In this document: positions 7,258-15,599 of the stretch, one piece after another
How the letters are laid out: each line of letters begins with the position of its first letter
Position numbering within the stretch: the first letter of the stretch is position 1
Origin: an uncultured bacterium
GTDB taxonomy: Bacteria; Bdellovibrionota_C; UBA2361; CAKMMH01
DNA length: 15,599 nt
Reading direction: 5' to 3'
NCBI GenBank assembly: GCA_927798255.1
Contig: CAKMMH010000021.1
Span: 1 to 15,599, forward strand
Notes under the pieces: model-generated
Databases searched by the model: none
What the model saw: only the letters and a program-made list of their open reading frames with translations
What the model was told of the DNA's origin: nothing
Position numbers and translations under genes: made by a program

Positions 7258-9563
7258 TATAGGGGAGCACCGAACGAAAACATAGTCACCATACTACTCT
7301 CGCCTTTTTCCTTATCAATAGGATAACCAAATTCAAGTCTTAAAGGAAAAGGTCCAAGAGGCGAAACCCATCTGAAACCCCAACCCCAAGATTTTCTTAA
7401 ATCACCAAAATCTACGCTTTGATTATCGTCAAAAGCTTGACCCATATCATAGAAGGTAACAAATTTTAATCCTGCAGATTCGATAAATGGAAAGATTAAA
7501 TCAAAATTATTAACAAATTCTTTAGCACCACCATATTCACTTCCGTTTTCATCTTTAGGACCTAAAGTTCTTGGCTTGAAACCTCGAACAGAATTTATAC
7601 CACCAGGAAAATAACGCTTAAATAATGATAAATCTTTTCCACTTCTTCCTTTACCATAGCCAAAATCTGTTCTCCAAGAAAAAGTTATATCGCTTCCCCA
7701 AAATGTTTCAAGCACTGGATAGTAGAAAGTGTTAGATGCTTCAAAAATATAGAAATCTTCATCACCACCAAGTCCACCAAATTCAAAAGAAATTTTCTGC
7801 ATAGAACCTTTTGATGGATTTAAATTATTATCGAGTGTATTTCTTACGAATTGTGGTTTAATAGAAGATGAAGTCGACTTACCTTGAGCATCTTGTATAA
7901 ACTGTGCAGCATCACTTTCAACATTTCTAATATCAATATTTAAAAGTTCATATCTTACAGAAAAATCAATATCTTCAAATAAACTTCCAAATATTCTTTC
8001 AAGAGGATAACCCAAAGTTATCGCGCCACCTGCAGCAACTTTATCAAAATCATCATACTCTCTATCTGTTGCAAGAAGTTCCATACCTAATGACCAGAAC
8101 GAATCATTAAATCTTCTATCAATATATGAAAGTGTAGCATTATTTCTTTCAGAACCAACATCAACATCAAGGATTAAATTTCTACCAGTACCAAAAAGAT
8201 TATTTTCAGAAAAACGAGTGTTAAATATAGCACCATCAGATGTTGAGTAACCAACTCCTACACTAAAACTCCCTGTAGATGATTCTTTAACATTTGTATT
8301 TAAGTCAACTTTTGTAGGATCATCTAATACAGTTGTTGCGATGTTTACTTCACTAAAATAGCCTAATCTTCTTAGGAGTGCTTCACTTCGTTTAATTTTT
8401 CTTGATGAGTAATCATCTCCCTCACTTATTACAAATTCTCTTCTTATAACGTTATCATAAGTTTTATTATTTCCTTGAATGTTAATTTTGTTAACTTTAA
8501 CTTTTCTACCTTTATCGACAACAAACGTTACATTAACTTCGTAAGCTTCTCTATTAACACTTGTTCTTGGTTCAATGTTTGCAAATGCATAAGCATAATC
8601 ACCTAAAATATCACTTATTATGAATGTAGCCTTTTTCATTTTTTCAGCGCTAAACACGTCGCCTCTTTTAATTCCTAATTTATCTAAGATTTCTTCTTTT
8701 CTTTCTTCATAAAAGTTTGATTCAATATTTAATTTTCCAAAATTATACTTAGTACCTTCATTTACTTTAAATGAAATATTAATTCCATCGTCCCCATCTT
8801 TTTGAATATTAGGTTTACTAATATTTCCATCTATAAAACCGTGATCCATAAAATATTTTAAAACAAGCTCTCTATCATTTTCTAGCATTTCTTGATTAAG
8901 TCTACCTGTTCCAAAAAGCCAAGAACTCCACCATTTATATCTCTTTGTTTGGATTGTGTCTTTTAAGTCATCTTCATCTATTTCTTTTAACCCTAGAAAA
9001 CTTATTTTTCTTATTTTGTATCTATGACCTTCATCAATATCAAAAGTTACATCTATTTGATTATTTTCAACTTCTTGAGTGCTATAAGATATATCAGCAT
9101 CATAAAAACCTCTAAATTGGTATAACGCTTTTAGCGCTCTTTCTGAACCATCAAGAACATTTTTATCGATGAACCTACTTTTGTTATCAAAGTTTAGAGC
9201 ATCTTTTAAGTCGTTATCTTCAAGCTCTTTATTACCATTTAACATTAGTTTTCTTAGAACAGGCTTTTCAGTTAATTTAAATTTTAAAATATTATTTTCA
9301 AGCAAGCTAACTTGAACATCACTAAAGTATGACATTGCAAAAAGTTTTTTAACATATTCACCAACTTGATTTTTGTCGATAACTTTATTTGAAATTTTTA
9401 ATTGTTTTCTTATAGAATCAGTTGTTATTCTACGATTTCCTTCAAATACAACATCATTTACATATATGCTTTCTGCATATGAAATACTTGAAAAAATAAA
9501 AATGCTAAATACAAATATAACTAGCAGAGAATATATCGTTTTTATCATTAATTTTTTTATCAT
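7257..9563 (-). CDS. bamA: Outer membrane protein assembly factor BamA
   Basis: BamA is the essential Omp85 insertase that folds beta-barrel proteins into the outer membrane. The 768-residue protein has a signal peptide ending about SISYA-ES and five POTRA domains (roughly 31-430, each with a GN/GL turn such as FEGNRRIT, LNGNKELED, FLGLKEID, IQGNNKTYD). A 16-strand barrel follows, with the diagnostic loop-6 motif GGINSVRGF and the following TLGP. It begins 8 bases after lolD, with an agga site overlapping the lolD stop, so the two are co-transcribed. The last residues are MFSFGAPL. BamA proteins normally end in an aromatic residue, and here the final Leu codon and the stop lie at the edge of the palindromic element, which may have rewritten the terminus. 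Confidence 0.97.
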   Translation of the reverse strand: MIKKLMIKTIYSLLVIFVFSIFIFSSISYAESIYVNDVVFEGNRRITTDSIRKQLKISNKVIDKNQVGEYVKKLFAMSYFSDVQVSLLENNILKFKLTEKPVLRKLMLNGNKELEDNDLKDALNFDNKSRFIDKNVLDGSERALKALYQFRGFYDADISYSTQEVENNQIDVTFDIDEGHRYKIRKISFLGLKEIDEDDLKDTIQTKRYKWWSSWLFGTGRLNQEMLENDRELVLKYFMDHGFIDGNISKPNIQKDGDDGINISFKVNEGTKYNFGKLNIESNFYEERKEEILDKLGIKRGDVFSAEKMKKATFIISDILGDYAYAFANIEPRTSVNREAYEVNVTFVVDKGRKVKVNKINIQGNNKTYDNVIRREFVISEGDDYSSRKIKRSEALLRRLGYFSEVNIATTVLDDPTKVDLNTNVKESSTGSFSVGVGYSTSDGAIFNTRFSENNLFGTGRNLILDVDVGSERNNATLSYIDRRFNDSFWSLGMELLATDREYDDFDKVAAGGAITLGYPLERIFGSLFEDIDFSVRYELLNIDIRNVESDAAQFIQDAQGKSTSSSIKPQFVRNTLDNNLNPSKGSMQKISFEFGGLGGDEDFYIFEASNTFYYPVLETFWGSDITFSWRTDFGYGKGRSGKDLSLFKRYFPGGINSVRGFKPRTLGPKDENGSEYGGAKEFVNNFDLIFPFIESAGLKFVTFYDMGQAFDDNQSVDFGDLRKSWGWGFRWVSPLGPFPLRLEFGYPIDKEKGESSMVTMFSFGAPL

Positions 9564-9571
9564 AGTTAATC

Positions 9572-10249
9572 CTATTTTAAATTATTTAAAAAACCACATT
9601 CTATCATTTCATAAACTTTATTTAATTGAAACGCTAAATCCTTATTATGTGTTACTAAAATAAAAGTATTTTGCATTTCCTTATTAAGCTCTAAAATCAT
9701 ATCCCAGATATATTTTGATGTAGAAACGTCAAGACTTCCTGTTGGCTCATCACCAAGAACGATACTTGGATTATTTATAAGTGCCCTAGCAATAGCAACG
9801 CGTTGTTGTTCACCTCCTGAAAGTTTACTAGGAATATGACTTATTCTTTTTTCAAGTCCTACCATCTTTAAAATTTCTTTTGCTTTTTTGTAAGCGTCAT
9901 CTTCATTTTCTTTTGCAATAATTAGAGGCATTGCAACATTTTCAAGTGCAGTAAAATCTGAAAGTAAATTATGAAATTGGAAAATAAATCCTATATTTTG
10001 AGAACGAAACCTTGAAAGATCTTTATCGTTTAATTTTGTAATATCATTGTTGTCATATAAAAGTTTTCCAGATGTTGGCTTATCAAGAGTTCCTAATATA
10101 TGTAGCAGAGTAGATTTTCCAACTCCTGAACGACCTAAAATTGCAAAAGATGTTTTTTCTTCAAAGCTAATACTTAAATTTTCTATAATTGTAAGCTCTG
10201 AATCTGCATCTTTAAATTTTCTTGATATCTCTTTTAATTCTATCTTCAT
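9572..10249 (-). CDS. lolD: Lipoprotein-releasing system ATP-binding protein LolD
   Basis: LolD is the ABC ATPase that powers release of lipoproteins from the inner membrane to LolA. All nucleotide-binding motifs are present in 225 residues: Walker A GRSGVGKS (39-46), Q-loop Q91 (FIFQFHNLL), signature LSGGEQQR (143-150), Walker [13 protein letters not shown] with E168, and switch H201. [16 protein letters not shown] is characteristic of LolD within the MacB/LolD subfamily. It follows lolC/E by 42 bases and precedes bamA by 8 bases. No strong ribosome binding site is visible before its ATG, so it may depend on coupling with the upstream gene. Confidence 0.95.
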   Translation of the reverse strand: MKIELKEISRKFKDADSELTIIENLSISFEEKTSFAILGRSGVGKSTLLHILGTLDKPTSGKLLYDNNDITKLNDKDLSRFRSQNIGFIFQFHNLLSDFTALENVAMPLIIAKENEDDAYKKAKEILKMVGLEKRISHIPSKLSGGEQQRVAIARALINNPSIVLGDEPTGSLDVSTSKYIWDMILELNKEMQNTFILVTHNKDLAFQLNKVYEMIECGFLNNLK

Positions 10250-10291
10250 AAATTTTAAAAAATTAATTTACACTATTTTAAATTATATAAT

Positions 10292-11554
10292 TTATTCATA
10301 TCTTAAAACTTCGCTTGGATTTAATTTACTTGCACGAAGCGAAGGATAAATTGTAGCTAAAAGCGAAATTAAAAATGAAGAAACTGACACCATTATAACG
10401 TTAATTACTTCAACTCTAATTGGTACCTTATCAACAGGAAACACTCTAGGGTCTAATGGGAAACCATATTTTTCTAAAAGTATGCAACCTACCATACCTA
10501 AGATTACACCAAGCACTGTCCCGACAAATCCAATCACTACTCCCATCGAGATAAACACTTTGGCAATATCTTTTGTAGTAGCGCCAAGAGTTTTTAACAC
10601 TGCTACATCTTTTCTTTTTTCTAAAACTATCATAACAAGTGTCGTAACAACAGAAAAACTAGCCATTATAATTATTAAAAGAAGTACAATAAAATATGTT
10701 TTCTTTTCTAATTGAAGCGCTTCCCAAAGTGGTTTATTTAAATCAAGCCAAGTTTGAGTAAAATAATAAGGACTAATTGTTTTTAACTCTTTATCAATGT
10801 TATCTGCAACAATTGGCGCGTTATCTAAATTATCAATAAATACTTCATAACCAGAAATCTTTTGGCCTAATTCAAAAAAGCTTTGAGCTTCTTTTATATC
10901 AATATACACAAGTCCACTTTCATATTCTGAAAGTCCTGAAGCATAAATTCCGCAAACTATAAAACGTCTATACTTTGGCATTAATCCAAAAGGAGAAGAT
11001 TGCATAGAGGACGAAAGAAGCGTCACAACCGAACCTTTATGGAGTCCAAAATCAAGAGAGAGTTGTTTTCCTACAATTACGCATGGTAGATTTGAAATAT
11101 GATCATTTGTTAAATCTTTATATTCTTGTTTTCTATATAAGGTACTTTCATTAACATCATTAACATTTTCAAATATTTTTAAGCTTGCATCTGTCCCCTC
11201 TTTAACACCTTTAATAAGCATTCCAGTAGATTTGTCGTTATATCTTAAAAGCCCTTGTTTATAGACATATGGCGAAATAGATTTTACACCTTTAACATTT
11301 AAAATTTTTTCTTTTGAGCCTTCTTCGTTTTGAATTTCGCTAAATTGACGTCTTACAATGATATGAGAATTTGCACCTATAATTTTACTTTTAAGTTCAT
11401 ATTCAAATCCTGTCATTATGGCCATAACTATATTTAAGACACCTACTCCTATAGCAATTCCAATAAGAGAAACGATACTAATTATGCTTATAAAAGCCTC
11501 TTTTCTTTTTGTTAAAAGATATCTGTATGCAACTTTAAATGAAAAACTAGACAA
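10292..11554 (-). CDS. lolC: Lipoprotein-releasing ABC permease LolC/LolE
   Basis: This is the inner-membrane permease of the Lol system. The 420-residue protein has the expected fold: one N-terminal transmembrane helix (about 21-46), a large periplasmic domain (about 50-285) and three C-terminal helices (about 288-312, 335-360, 386-408). The cytoplasmic coupling segment EKRKDVAVLKTLGAT and the family ending ASKLNPSEVLRYE are both present. It starts with TTG at 11552-11554, which is preceded by aaggaaggga at a suitable distance. Only one permease gene is present, so the transporter may use a LolC/E homodimer or a partner encoded elsewhere. It is the first gene of the minus-strand block and is divergent from the oxidase gene. 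Confidence 0.95.
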   Translation of the reverse strand: MSSFSFKVAYRYLLTKRKEAFISIISIVSLIGIAIGVGVLNIVMAIMTGFEYELKSKIIGANSHIIVRRQFSEIQNEEGSKEKILNVKGVKSISPYVYKQGLLRYNDKSTGMLIKGVKEGTDASLKIFENVNDVNESTLYRKQEYKDLTNDHISNLPCVIVGKQLSLDFGLHKGSVVTLLSSSMQSSPFGLMPKYRRFIVCGIYASGLSEYESGLVYIDIKEAQSFFELGQKISGYEVFIDNLDNAPIVADNIDKELKTISPYYFTQTWLDLNKPLWEALQLEKKTYFIVLLLIIIMASFSVVTTLVMIVLEKRKDVAVLKTLGATTKDIAKVFISMGVVIGFVGTVLGVILGMVGCILLEKYGFPLDPRVFPVDKVPIRVEVINVIMVSVSSFLISLLATIYPSLRASKLNPSEVLRYE

Positions 11555-11720
11555 AAACGACGACTCCCTTCCTTAAAATATATTTTAATTTAAATTAATT
11601 AAACTAAATTTTGTATAAGATATCATTTTTCTTATAAATTTTAAATAGAAAGCTAGGAAATATTGTACTTAACTACGTGAAGCTTTACATTTCATTTTAG
11701 ATATATCAAAATACTTCGTT

Positions 11721-12905
11721 ATGGAAAATCAAGATATTATAATAATAGGTGGCGGTTTAATAGGCTTATCATGCGCCTTAAAACTTGCTAAAAACAATAT
11801 AAAAGTTACAGTTTACGAAAAAGACGTATGTGGTGCTGGTGCTAGCTCATATTCTCTTGGAGTCTTAGCGTACCCTTCACCACTTAGGACTACAAATTTT
11901 CATAAAGTTCATAGAATTAGTCTTAAAATGCCTGCAAGTTTCTACAAAGCACTAGCAGAAGAGTAAAACGTCAAAATAGATCATCGGAGTCTTGCAACAT
12001 TAGAAATTATTCCTGGTCCTGAACAATACAAGCAAGCGCAAAAAGAAGTAGAATATACAAATAGTCCTGAATGTGATGAAGATACTCCAAAGCTTGAAAT
12101 TATAAGCCCTGAGGACTTAATAAAAATTGAACCTAATATTAAGATTACAGAATTTGGAGCGTTATACGCAAAAGCTTCTGCAAGAATTTCAGTCGACAAA
12201 ACCATTGAAGCTACAAAAAAAGCTTGTTTATTAAATAATGTAAATATTAAGGAAAAATCACCTGTAAAAGAATTAATTATAGAAAATCAAAAAGTGCAGG
12301 GGATCGTTTTAGCAAGCGGTGAAAAAGTTTATGCTCAGAATGTGTTAATAGCATCTGGTGCTTGGTCAGGAACATATGGAAAAGAGGCTGAGTATTATGC
12401 GCATATGGAAGGAATTAGAGGGCAAGCGCTTGAAGTCCAAAGTGATACAAAGCTTGCAAATCATATAATAAAGTATAACAAAGGCTATATTATCCCTTCC
12501 CTTTCCGATACTTATGGCATAGGTTCAACTACAGAAAAAAATGTTGGATTTGACAATAGCGCAACAGTTAATGGATTTATTGAAATTTTAACAAGAGCGA
12601 GGGAAACTTTACCTAGTATAGAAAATGCAAGAATCAAACGTTTTTGGGCAGGACTTAGGCCAGCAGGACGTGATAGAAAACCTCATATTGGAAAAGTTCC
12701 TACAATAGATAACTTGTATGTTGCAGCTGGGCATTATAAAATTGGATTTGGTTATGCGCCAATTACTGCAGATATTATAAAAAGACAAATTCTAGGAGAA
12801 GAAGTTCCATATCCTATAAATGAGCTTACGCCAAGAGATGCTGAGCCATTAAATAAGAAAAACAAAAACAAACAAAATGAAAGTAATCATGTTATAGAAG
12901 ATTAA
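11721..12905 (+). pseudogene. ThiO/DadA-like FAD amino-acid oxidase interrupted by an in-frame TAA
   Basis: This is a glycine oxidase or D-amino acid dehydrogenase type flavoenzyme. The first part (81 residues) holds the FAD-binding start IIIIGGGLIGLSCALKLA and the Glu-ending strand VTVYEKD. Codon 82 (11964-11966) is TAA. The same frame then continues without any further stop for 312 codons, first with NVKIDHRSLATLEIIP. It ends with the family C-terminus FWAGLRPAGRDRKPHIG and LYVAAGHYKIGFGYAPIT (FAD/substrate motif). There is no frameshift, so a single base change from Tyr, Lys, Glu, Gln, Leu or Ser is enough to explain the stop. The downstream part could restart only at GTG 12294, which would lose the FAD domain. 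No clear ribosome binding site precedes the ATG. The ThiO subfamily is a likely but not certain choice. Confidence 0.85.
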
Positions 12906-12911
12906 ATAATT

Positions 12912-13469
12912 ATGGGAATTGCGAAAAATCCAAATAAAGTATTACTTGTGATAACTGTTTTTTCTAAAAGTGAAAAACTTATAGAGGAAAGTAAAAAAGT
13001 TTTAGAAAAAAAATTTGGTGAAGTTAGCAAAGAGAGTTCTATTTTTAATTTCAATGAAACAAATTTTTATGAAAAAGAAATGGGAAGTGATTTAAAACTT
13101 CAAATTTTTGGATTTAAAAAACTTATATCCCCTATTAAGCTTGCAAATATTAAAGTTATAACTAATAAATTAGAAAAGAAATTACACAAATTTGCAAAGA
13201 AGCATTTAAATATAGATGAAAATATTTCAAGAAGTATTAATTTAGATCCTGGATATATTACGCCAAATAAATTTGTTCTTGCCACGACAAAAGATGCAAG
13301 TCATAGGATTTATTTAAAAAAAGGAATTTATGCTGAGGCAACTTTATCTTATATGCACAAAGCTTGGAAAGAGCATAGCTACACTTATCTTAATTACAAG
13401 AATAAAGCTTATCAAGATTTTTTAACAATATTAAGGGATTATCTTAAAAATAAGTACAAGAAAGATTAA
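12912..13469 (+). CDS. DUF4416 family protein
   Basis: This 185-residue cytosolic protein matches the DUF4416 pattern I recall: an N-terminal strand (KVLLVITVFS), FNETNFYEKEMGSDLKLQIF and SPIKLANIKVITNKLEKKL. It then has the strongly conserved block INLDPGYITPNKFVLATTKD, followed by HRIYLKKGIYAEATL and TYLNYKNKAYQDFL. No reaction is established for the family as far as I know. It is common in Desulfobacterota and related groups, which supports the taxonomic guess. It starts 6 bases after the oxidase stop codon and is probably co-transcribed with it. The sequence is very Lys-rich compared with homologues, which fits the AT bias. Confidence 0.85.
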   Translation: MGIAKNPNKVLLVITVFSKSEKLIEESKKVLEKKFGEVSKESSIFNFNETNFYEKEMGSDLKLQIFGFKKLISPIKLANIKVITNKLEKKLHKFAKKHLNIDENISRSINLDPGYITPNKFVLATTKDASHRIYLKKGIYAEATLSYMHKAWKEHSYTYLNYKNKAYQDFLTILRDYLKNKYKKD

Positions 13470-13485
13470 AATCATTTTTTAACAT

Positions 13486-13560
13486 CATAGAGCCATCCGC
13501 ACTTGTGTGTGTCTCCCCATCCTGGCATCGCACACAAGCACGCCACGTTATATCACTATG
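13486..13560. other. GC-richer structured island in the intergenic region
   Basis: About 75 bases have roughly half G+C, amid flanks that are mostly A and T. A 10-bp stem (cttgtgtgtg 13502-13511 with cgcacacaag 13529-13538, one G-U pair) encloses a 17-base loop containing cca-tcc-tgg. The outermost five bases catag and ctatg also pair. The reverse strand can be read as ACLCAMPGWGDTHKCGWLYD up to a stop, so an eroded gene end is an alternative to a structured RNA or dispersed repeat. It matches no RNA family that I recognise (not tRNA, SRP RNA or tmRNA). Confidence 0.4.
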
Positions 13561-13795
13561 AGATATTTTGAATTAATTAGTGTTTTCTTAAAAAAAATAA
13601 AATTTAAGCGATCTTTTACAAAAAAAAATACATCTTATCTATCAGTGTATCGATGCTTTAATTATTAAATGGGAATTCTATAAAGTTGTATATATACAAT
13701 TACCGTTAATAATTTTGTGAAAAAATTTTTATTTTTAATATCGTTTTAAACTTTAGGTAAGTTATTTTACATTAAATTATATAAAAAGGTGTCTT
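13561..13795 (+). promoter_or_regulatory. AT-rich upstream region with palindromic operator candidate
   Basis: This region leads into the Cys-rich gene. A perfect 14-bp palindrome, ttgtatatatacaa, lies at 13686-13699. Its left half can serve as a -35-like TTGTAT, with a TAATTT -10-like box 18 bases on (13710-13715), so a regulator bound there would overlap the promoter. A good ribosome binding site (aaaaagg, 13783-13789) stands 6 bases before the ATG. No gene is seen in this stretch. The promoter and operator assignments are tentative. Confidence 0.3.
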
Positions 13796-15599
13796 ATGAA
13801 ACATGCCTGTAAAATAAGTAATATGTTTTTTTTAGTATTAATATGTTTGACTTTTGCTATAACTGCTAATGCTGAAGATATCGGCGGAATGGAGCGGGCT
13901 GAAGCGAAGTTGACAAAGACATTTTCAGGTGCTTCTAAGATATTCTTTGAGCTTGAAAAAGCATTACTTAAAAATGGTTATGAAACTAATATTACTTGTA
14001 AACAAAGTACATTCCCTGTTTATACACCAGCTGAGGTTAATGATGTCTTTTCTGAAGATGAGATATCGTCACTTTTAACTCATACAACTTTTCCACATTG
14101 TAAATCAGAAAAATGGGAAAAAGGCCCAGTTGGAAGAGGAGTTGCTTATACTGCAGACAGAAAGACAGCAGATGAATTTTGTAGGTTGATGGGATATGAA
14201 GCTGTGATTAGAGGTTCTGGTAATACAGGAAGTTTTACTAGCTACGGAAATGAGCTTGTTGTCCAATTTGATGGTACAAATTGGGTAATGGTTCCACATC
14301 ATACTGCAGAAGCTCATTTTAATTATTTTGAATGTGGCACAACAAAAGAATGTGTAGAAGATTCAGATTGTCCAAGTGGTAAATATTGTTTAAATAACGC
14401 TTGTGTAAGTGATAAACCACATGAATGTATTGACGGTAAAGATAATGATGGTGATGGACTAACAGATAACGATGACTTTGGTTGCAAACGTTGCGATGAC
14501 AGTAGTGACACTCATTGCGTATCATGTGAAGAAAGTGTAGAAGGATGTACTGAAATGAAACCATACACTTTTTCAGACGATACAGATGGTGGCATCAATC
14601 CTTCAACTGTAGGTCAAACAACTTTTAGAAAAGGAACCTATAAAGATGGATTTGACAGCATGTACGAGGTCAGAGACGTTTGTCAAGATAATAAAAATTT
14701 AAAAGAATATTACGCAACAACATCTCCAGTATTTGAAAAAGGATATAATGCTTATCATCCTACCGAAAATCATGGATTAAAAATTATTGCATGTGACTCT
14801 AAATGTTTTAAGGGGGCTTGCGTAGAATGTATTAACAATAACGATTGTTCTGGTAAAAAGCCTGTCTGTGATACCACAAGTTACACTTGTACAAGTTGTC
14901 CAGATGATAAAATTTATAATGGGAAAGAATGCGTTGAGTGTACAAATGATGACCAATCTAAGTGTAAATCAGGGCAAACATGCAACAACAACAAATGTGA
15001 AGATGTTATTACTTGTACGAAAAATGGACGAAAAGTTACAAGAATATTTAATAATATAACAGAAGAGAAATTAGATGTATGTCGAGGAACTCCAACAAAT
15101 GGTGCAATATATAAATATGCTTGCTCAAATGATAATAAATCAATTCTAACAATTGTTGTTGATTGCTTATATGGATGTAACAATGAAACATTAGAGTGTA
15201 CTAACATAGAATGTGATAAAACAGATTCATCTCGTTGTAGAGGAGATAAACCTTATTGTAATTTTAATTTAAGCAAATGCGTTCAGTGTTTAAACAATGA
15301 ACACTGTCCTAACGATAAGTCAGTTTGTGATACTACAAATAATAAGTGTGTAGTTTGCTTAACTGATGCTGAGTGTTCTGGTGAAACTCCTGTTTGTAAT
15401 ACAACAACTAACACTTGCACAAGTTGTCCTGAAGGTAAAGTTTCAGATGGAACAGAATGCGTAGAATGTATAAATAATGATACTTGTTCTGGTGAAACTC
15501 CAGTTTGTAATACAACAACTAACACTTGCACAAGTTGTCCTGATGGTAAAGTTTCAGATGGTACTAAGTGTGTAGAATGTACGAGTGAAAATACTTCTC
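13796..15599 (+). CDS. Secreted Cys-rich modular protein, C-terminus beyond the window
   Basis: An open frame of 601 codons runs off the right edge. It starts with ATG behind aaaaagg and has a signal peptide with likely cleavage TANA-ED at residue 26. Residues 27-185 form an unrecognised domain (with DEFCRLMGYEAVIRG and GNELVVQFDGTNWVMV). CVEDSDCPSGKYCLNNACV follows, then the calcium-loop-like motif ECIDGKDNDGDGL (210-222), common in secreted proteins of Myxococcota and related groups. From about 340 onward it consists of disulphide-rich modules of the type CVEC-INND-CSG-PVCNTTTNTCTSC. The last two copies (527-563 and 564-600) are nearly identical. A second inserted segment without that spacing lies around 400-470. 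Probable role: surface or secreted adhesin-like protein; this is inference from architecture only. Confidence 0.85.
   Translation, partial: MKHACKISNMFFLVLICLTFAITANAEDIGGMERAEAKLTKTFSGASKIFFELEKALLKNGYETNITCKQSTFPVYTPAEVNDVFSEDEISSLLTHTTFPHCKSEKWEKGPVGRGVAYTADRKTADEFCRLMGYEAVIRGSGNTGSFTSYGNELVVQFDGTNWVMVPHHTAEAHFNYFECGTTKECVEDSDCPSGKYCLNNACVSDKPHECIDGKDNDGDGLTDNDDFGCKRCDDSSDTHCVSCEESVEGCTEMKPYTFSDDTDGGINPSTVGQTTFRKGTYKDGFDSMYEVRDVCQDNKNLKEYYATTSPVFEKGYNAYHPTENHGLKIIACDSKCFKGACVECINNNDCSGKKPVCDTTSYTCTSCPDDKIYNGKECVECTNDDQSKCKSGQTCNNNKCEDVITCTKNGRKVTRIFNNITEEKLDVCRGTPTNGAIYKYACSNDNKSILTIVVDCLYGCNNETLECTNIECDKTDSSRCRGDKPYCNFNLSKCVQCLNNEHCPNDKSVCDTTNNKCVVCLTDAECSGETPVCNTTTNTCTSCPEGKVSDGTECVECINNDTCSGETPVCNTTTNTCTSCPDGKVSDGTKCVECTSENTS
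15374..15595 (+). repeat. Two 111-bp tandem repeats inside the Cys-rich gene
   Basis: The copies at 15374-15484 and 15485-15595 have a 111-base (37-codon) period. The first 78 bases or so differ at only two positions; the tail is more divergent. Each encodes CSGETPVCNTTTNTCTSCP followed by a Gly/Lys-rich turn and CVEC. An older, diverged copy begins at 14846. The pattern points to recent slippage or unequal recombination, and the array probably continues past the window. Confidence 0.85.

Noticed and set aside
7082..7326. Two short frames of 62 residues across the palindrome, one on each strand
   Set aside because: They arise from the palindrome itself and the end of bamA; the peptides share no protein-like features.
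11964..11966. Programmed recoding (selenocysteine or pyrrolysine) at the oxidase stop
   Set aside because: The codon is TAA, not TGA or TAG, and the family has no special residue at that site; a nonsense mutation or error is simpler.
13486..13560. SRP RNA, tRNA or tmRNA
   Set aside because: The conserved SRP tetraloop region, tRNA arms and tmRNA ends were not found in either strand.
14105..15531. Several minus-strand frames opposite the Cys-rich gene
   Set aside because: They mirror the repeats of the plus-strand gene, and their His/Ser/Val repeats are complements of its codons.
15374..15595. CRISPR-like direct repeats
   Set aside because: The repeats are contiguous, in frame, 111 bases long and have no unique spacers; they are coding tandem repeats.

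Overview
The window is AT-rich bacterial DNA from a Gram-negative, diderm organism. It carries outer-membrane assembly and lipid A genes (bamA, skp/ompH, fabZ, lpxA, lpxI) together with lipoprotein export genes (lolC/E, lolD). Three features point towards the former Deltaproteobacteria (Desulfobacterota, Bdellovibrionota or Myxococcota-like lineages): the order lolC-lolD-bamA-skp-fabZ-lpxA-lpxI, a DUF4416 protein, and a secreted Cys-rich protein with a 'CIDGKDNDGDGL' motif. The strong AT bias and the decaying genes would fit a host-associated lifestyle. That placement is inference; no rRNA is present to test it.

Layout. At 1-1277 (+) is a dihydrolipoamide dehydrogenase gene whose homology stops abruptly at its second redox cysteine. 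It converges on a minus-strand block: lolC/E (11554-10292), lolD, bamA (to 7257), then skp, fabZ, lpxA, lpxI and map (to 1434). The block looks like one ancestral envelope operon. It is split between bamA and skp by about 2.2 kb that holds a plus-strand secreted protein of unknown family (5214-6626), a decayed minus-strand gene (6638-7000) and two palindromic elements (7037-7102 and 7130-7257). The second palindrome abuts the bamA stop codon. lpxD, often found between skp and fabZ, is absent here.

To the right, on the plus strand, is a ThiO-like FAD amine oxidase gene interrupted by one in-frame TAA (11964-11966). A DUF4416 gene follows, then a 326-base non-coding stretch with a GC-richer island and a perfect 14-bp palindrome. 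Last comes a large secreted Cys-rich modular protein (from 13796) that runs off the window and ends in young 111-bp tandem repeats.

How the genes work together: LolC/E-LolD extracts lipoproteins from the inner membrane. BamA inserts outer-membrane proteins delivered by Skp. FabZ supplies fatty-acid chains, LpxA starts lipid A synthesis and LpxI cleaves UDP-diacylglucosamine. The two orphan secreted proteins probably function in or beyond the envelope, but neither has a recognisable activity. No tRNA, rRNA, CRISPR array or transposase was found.
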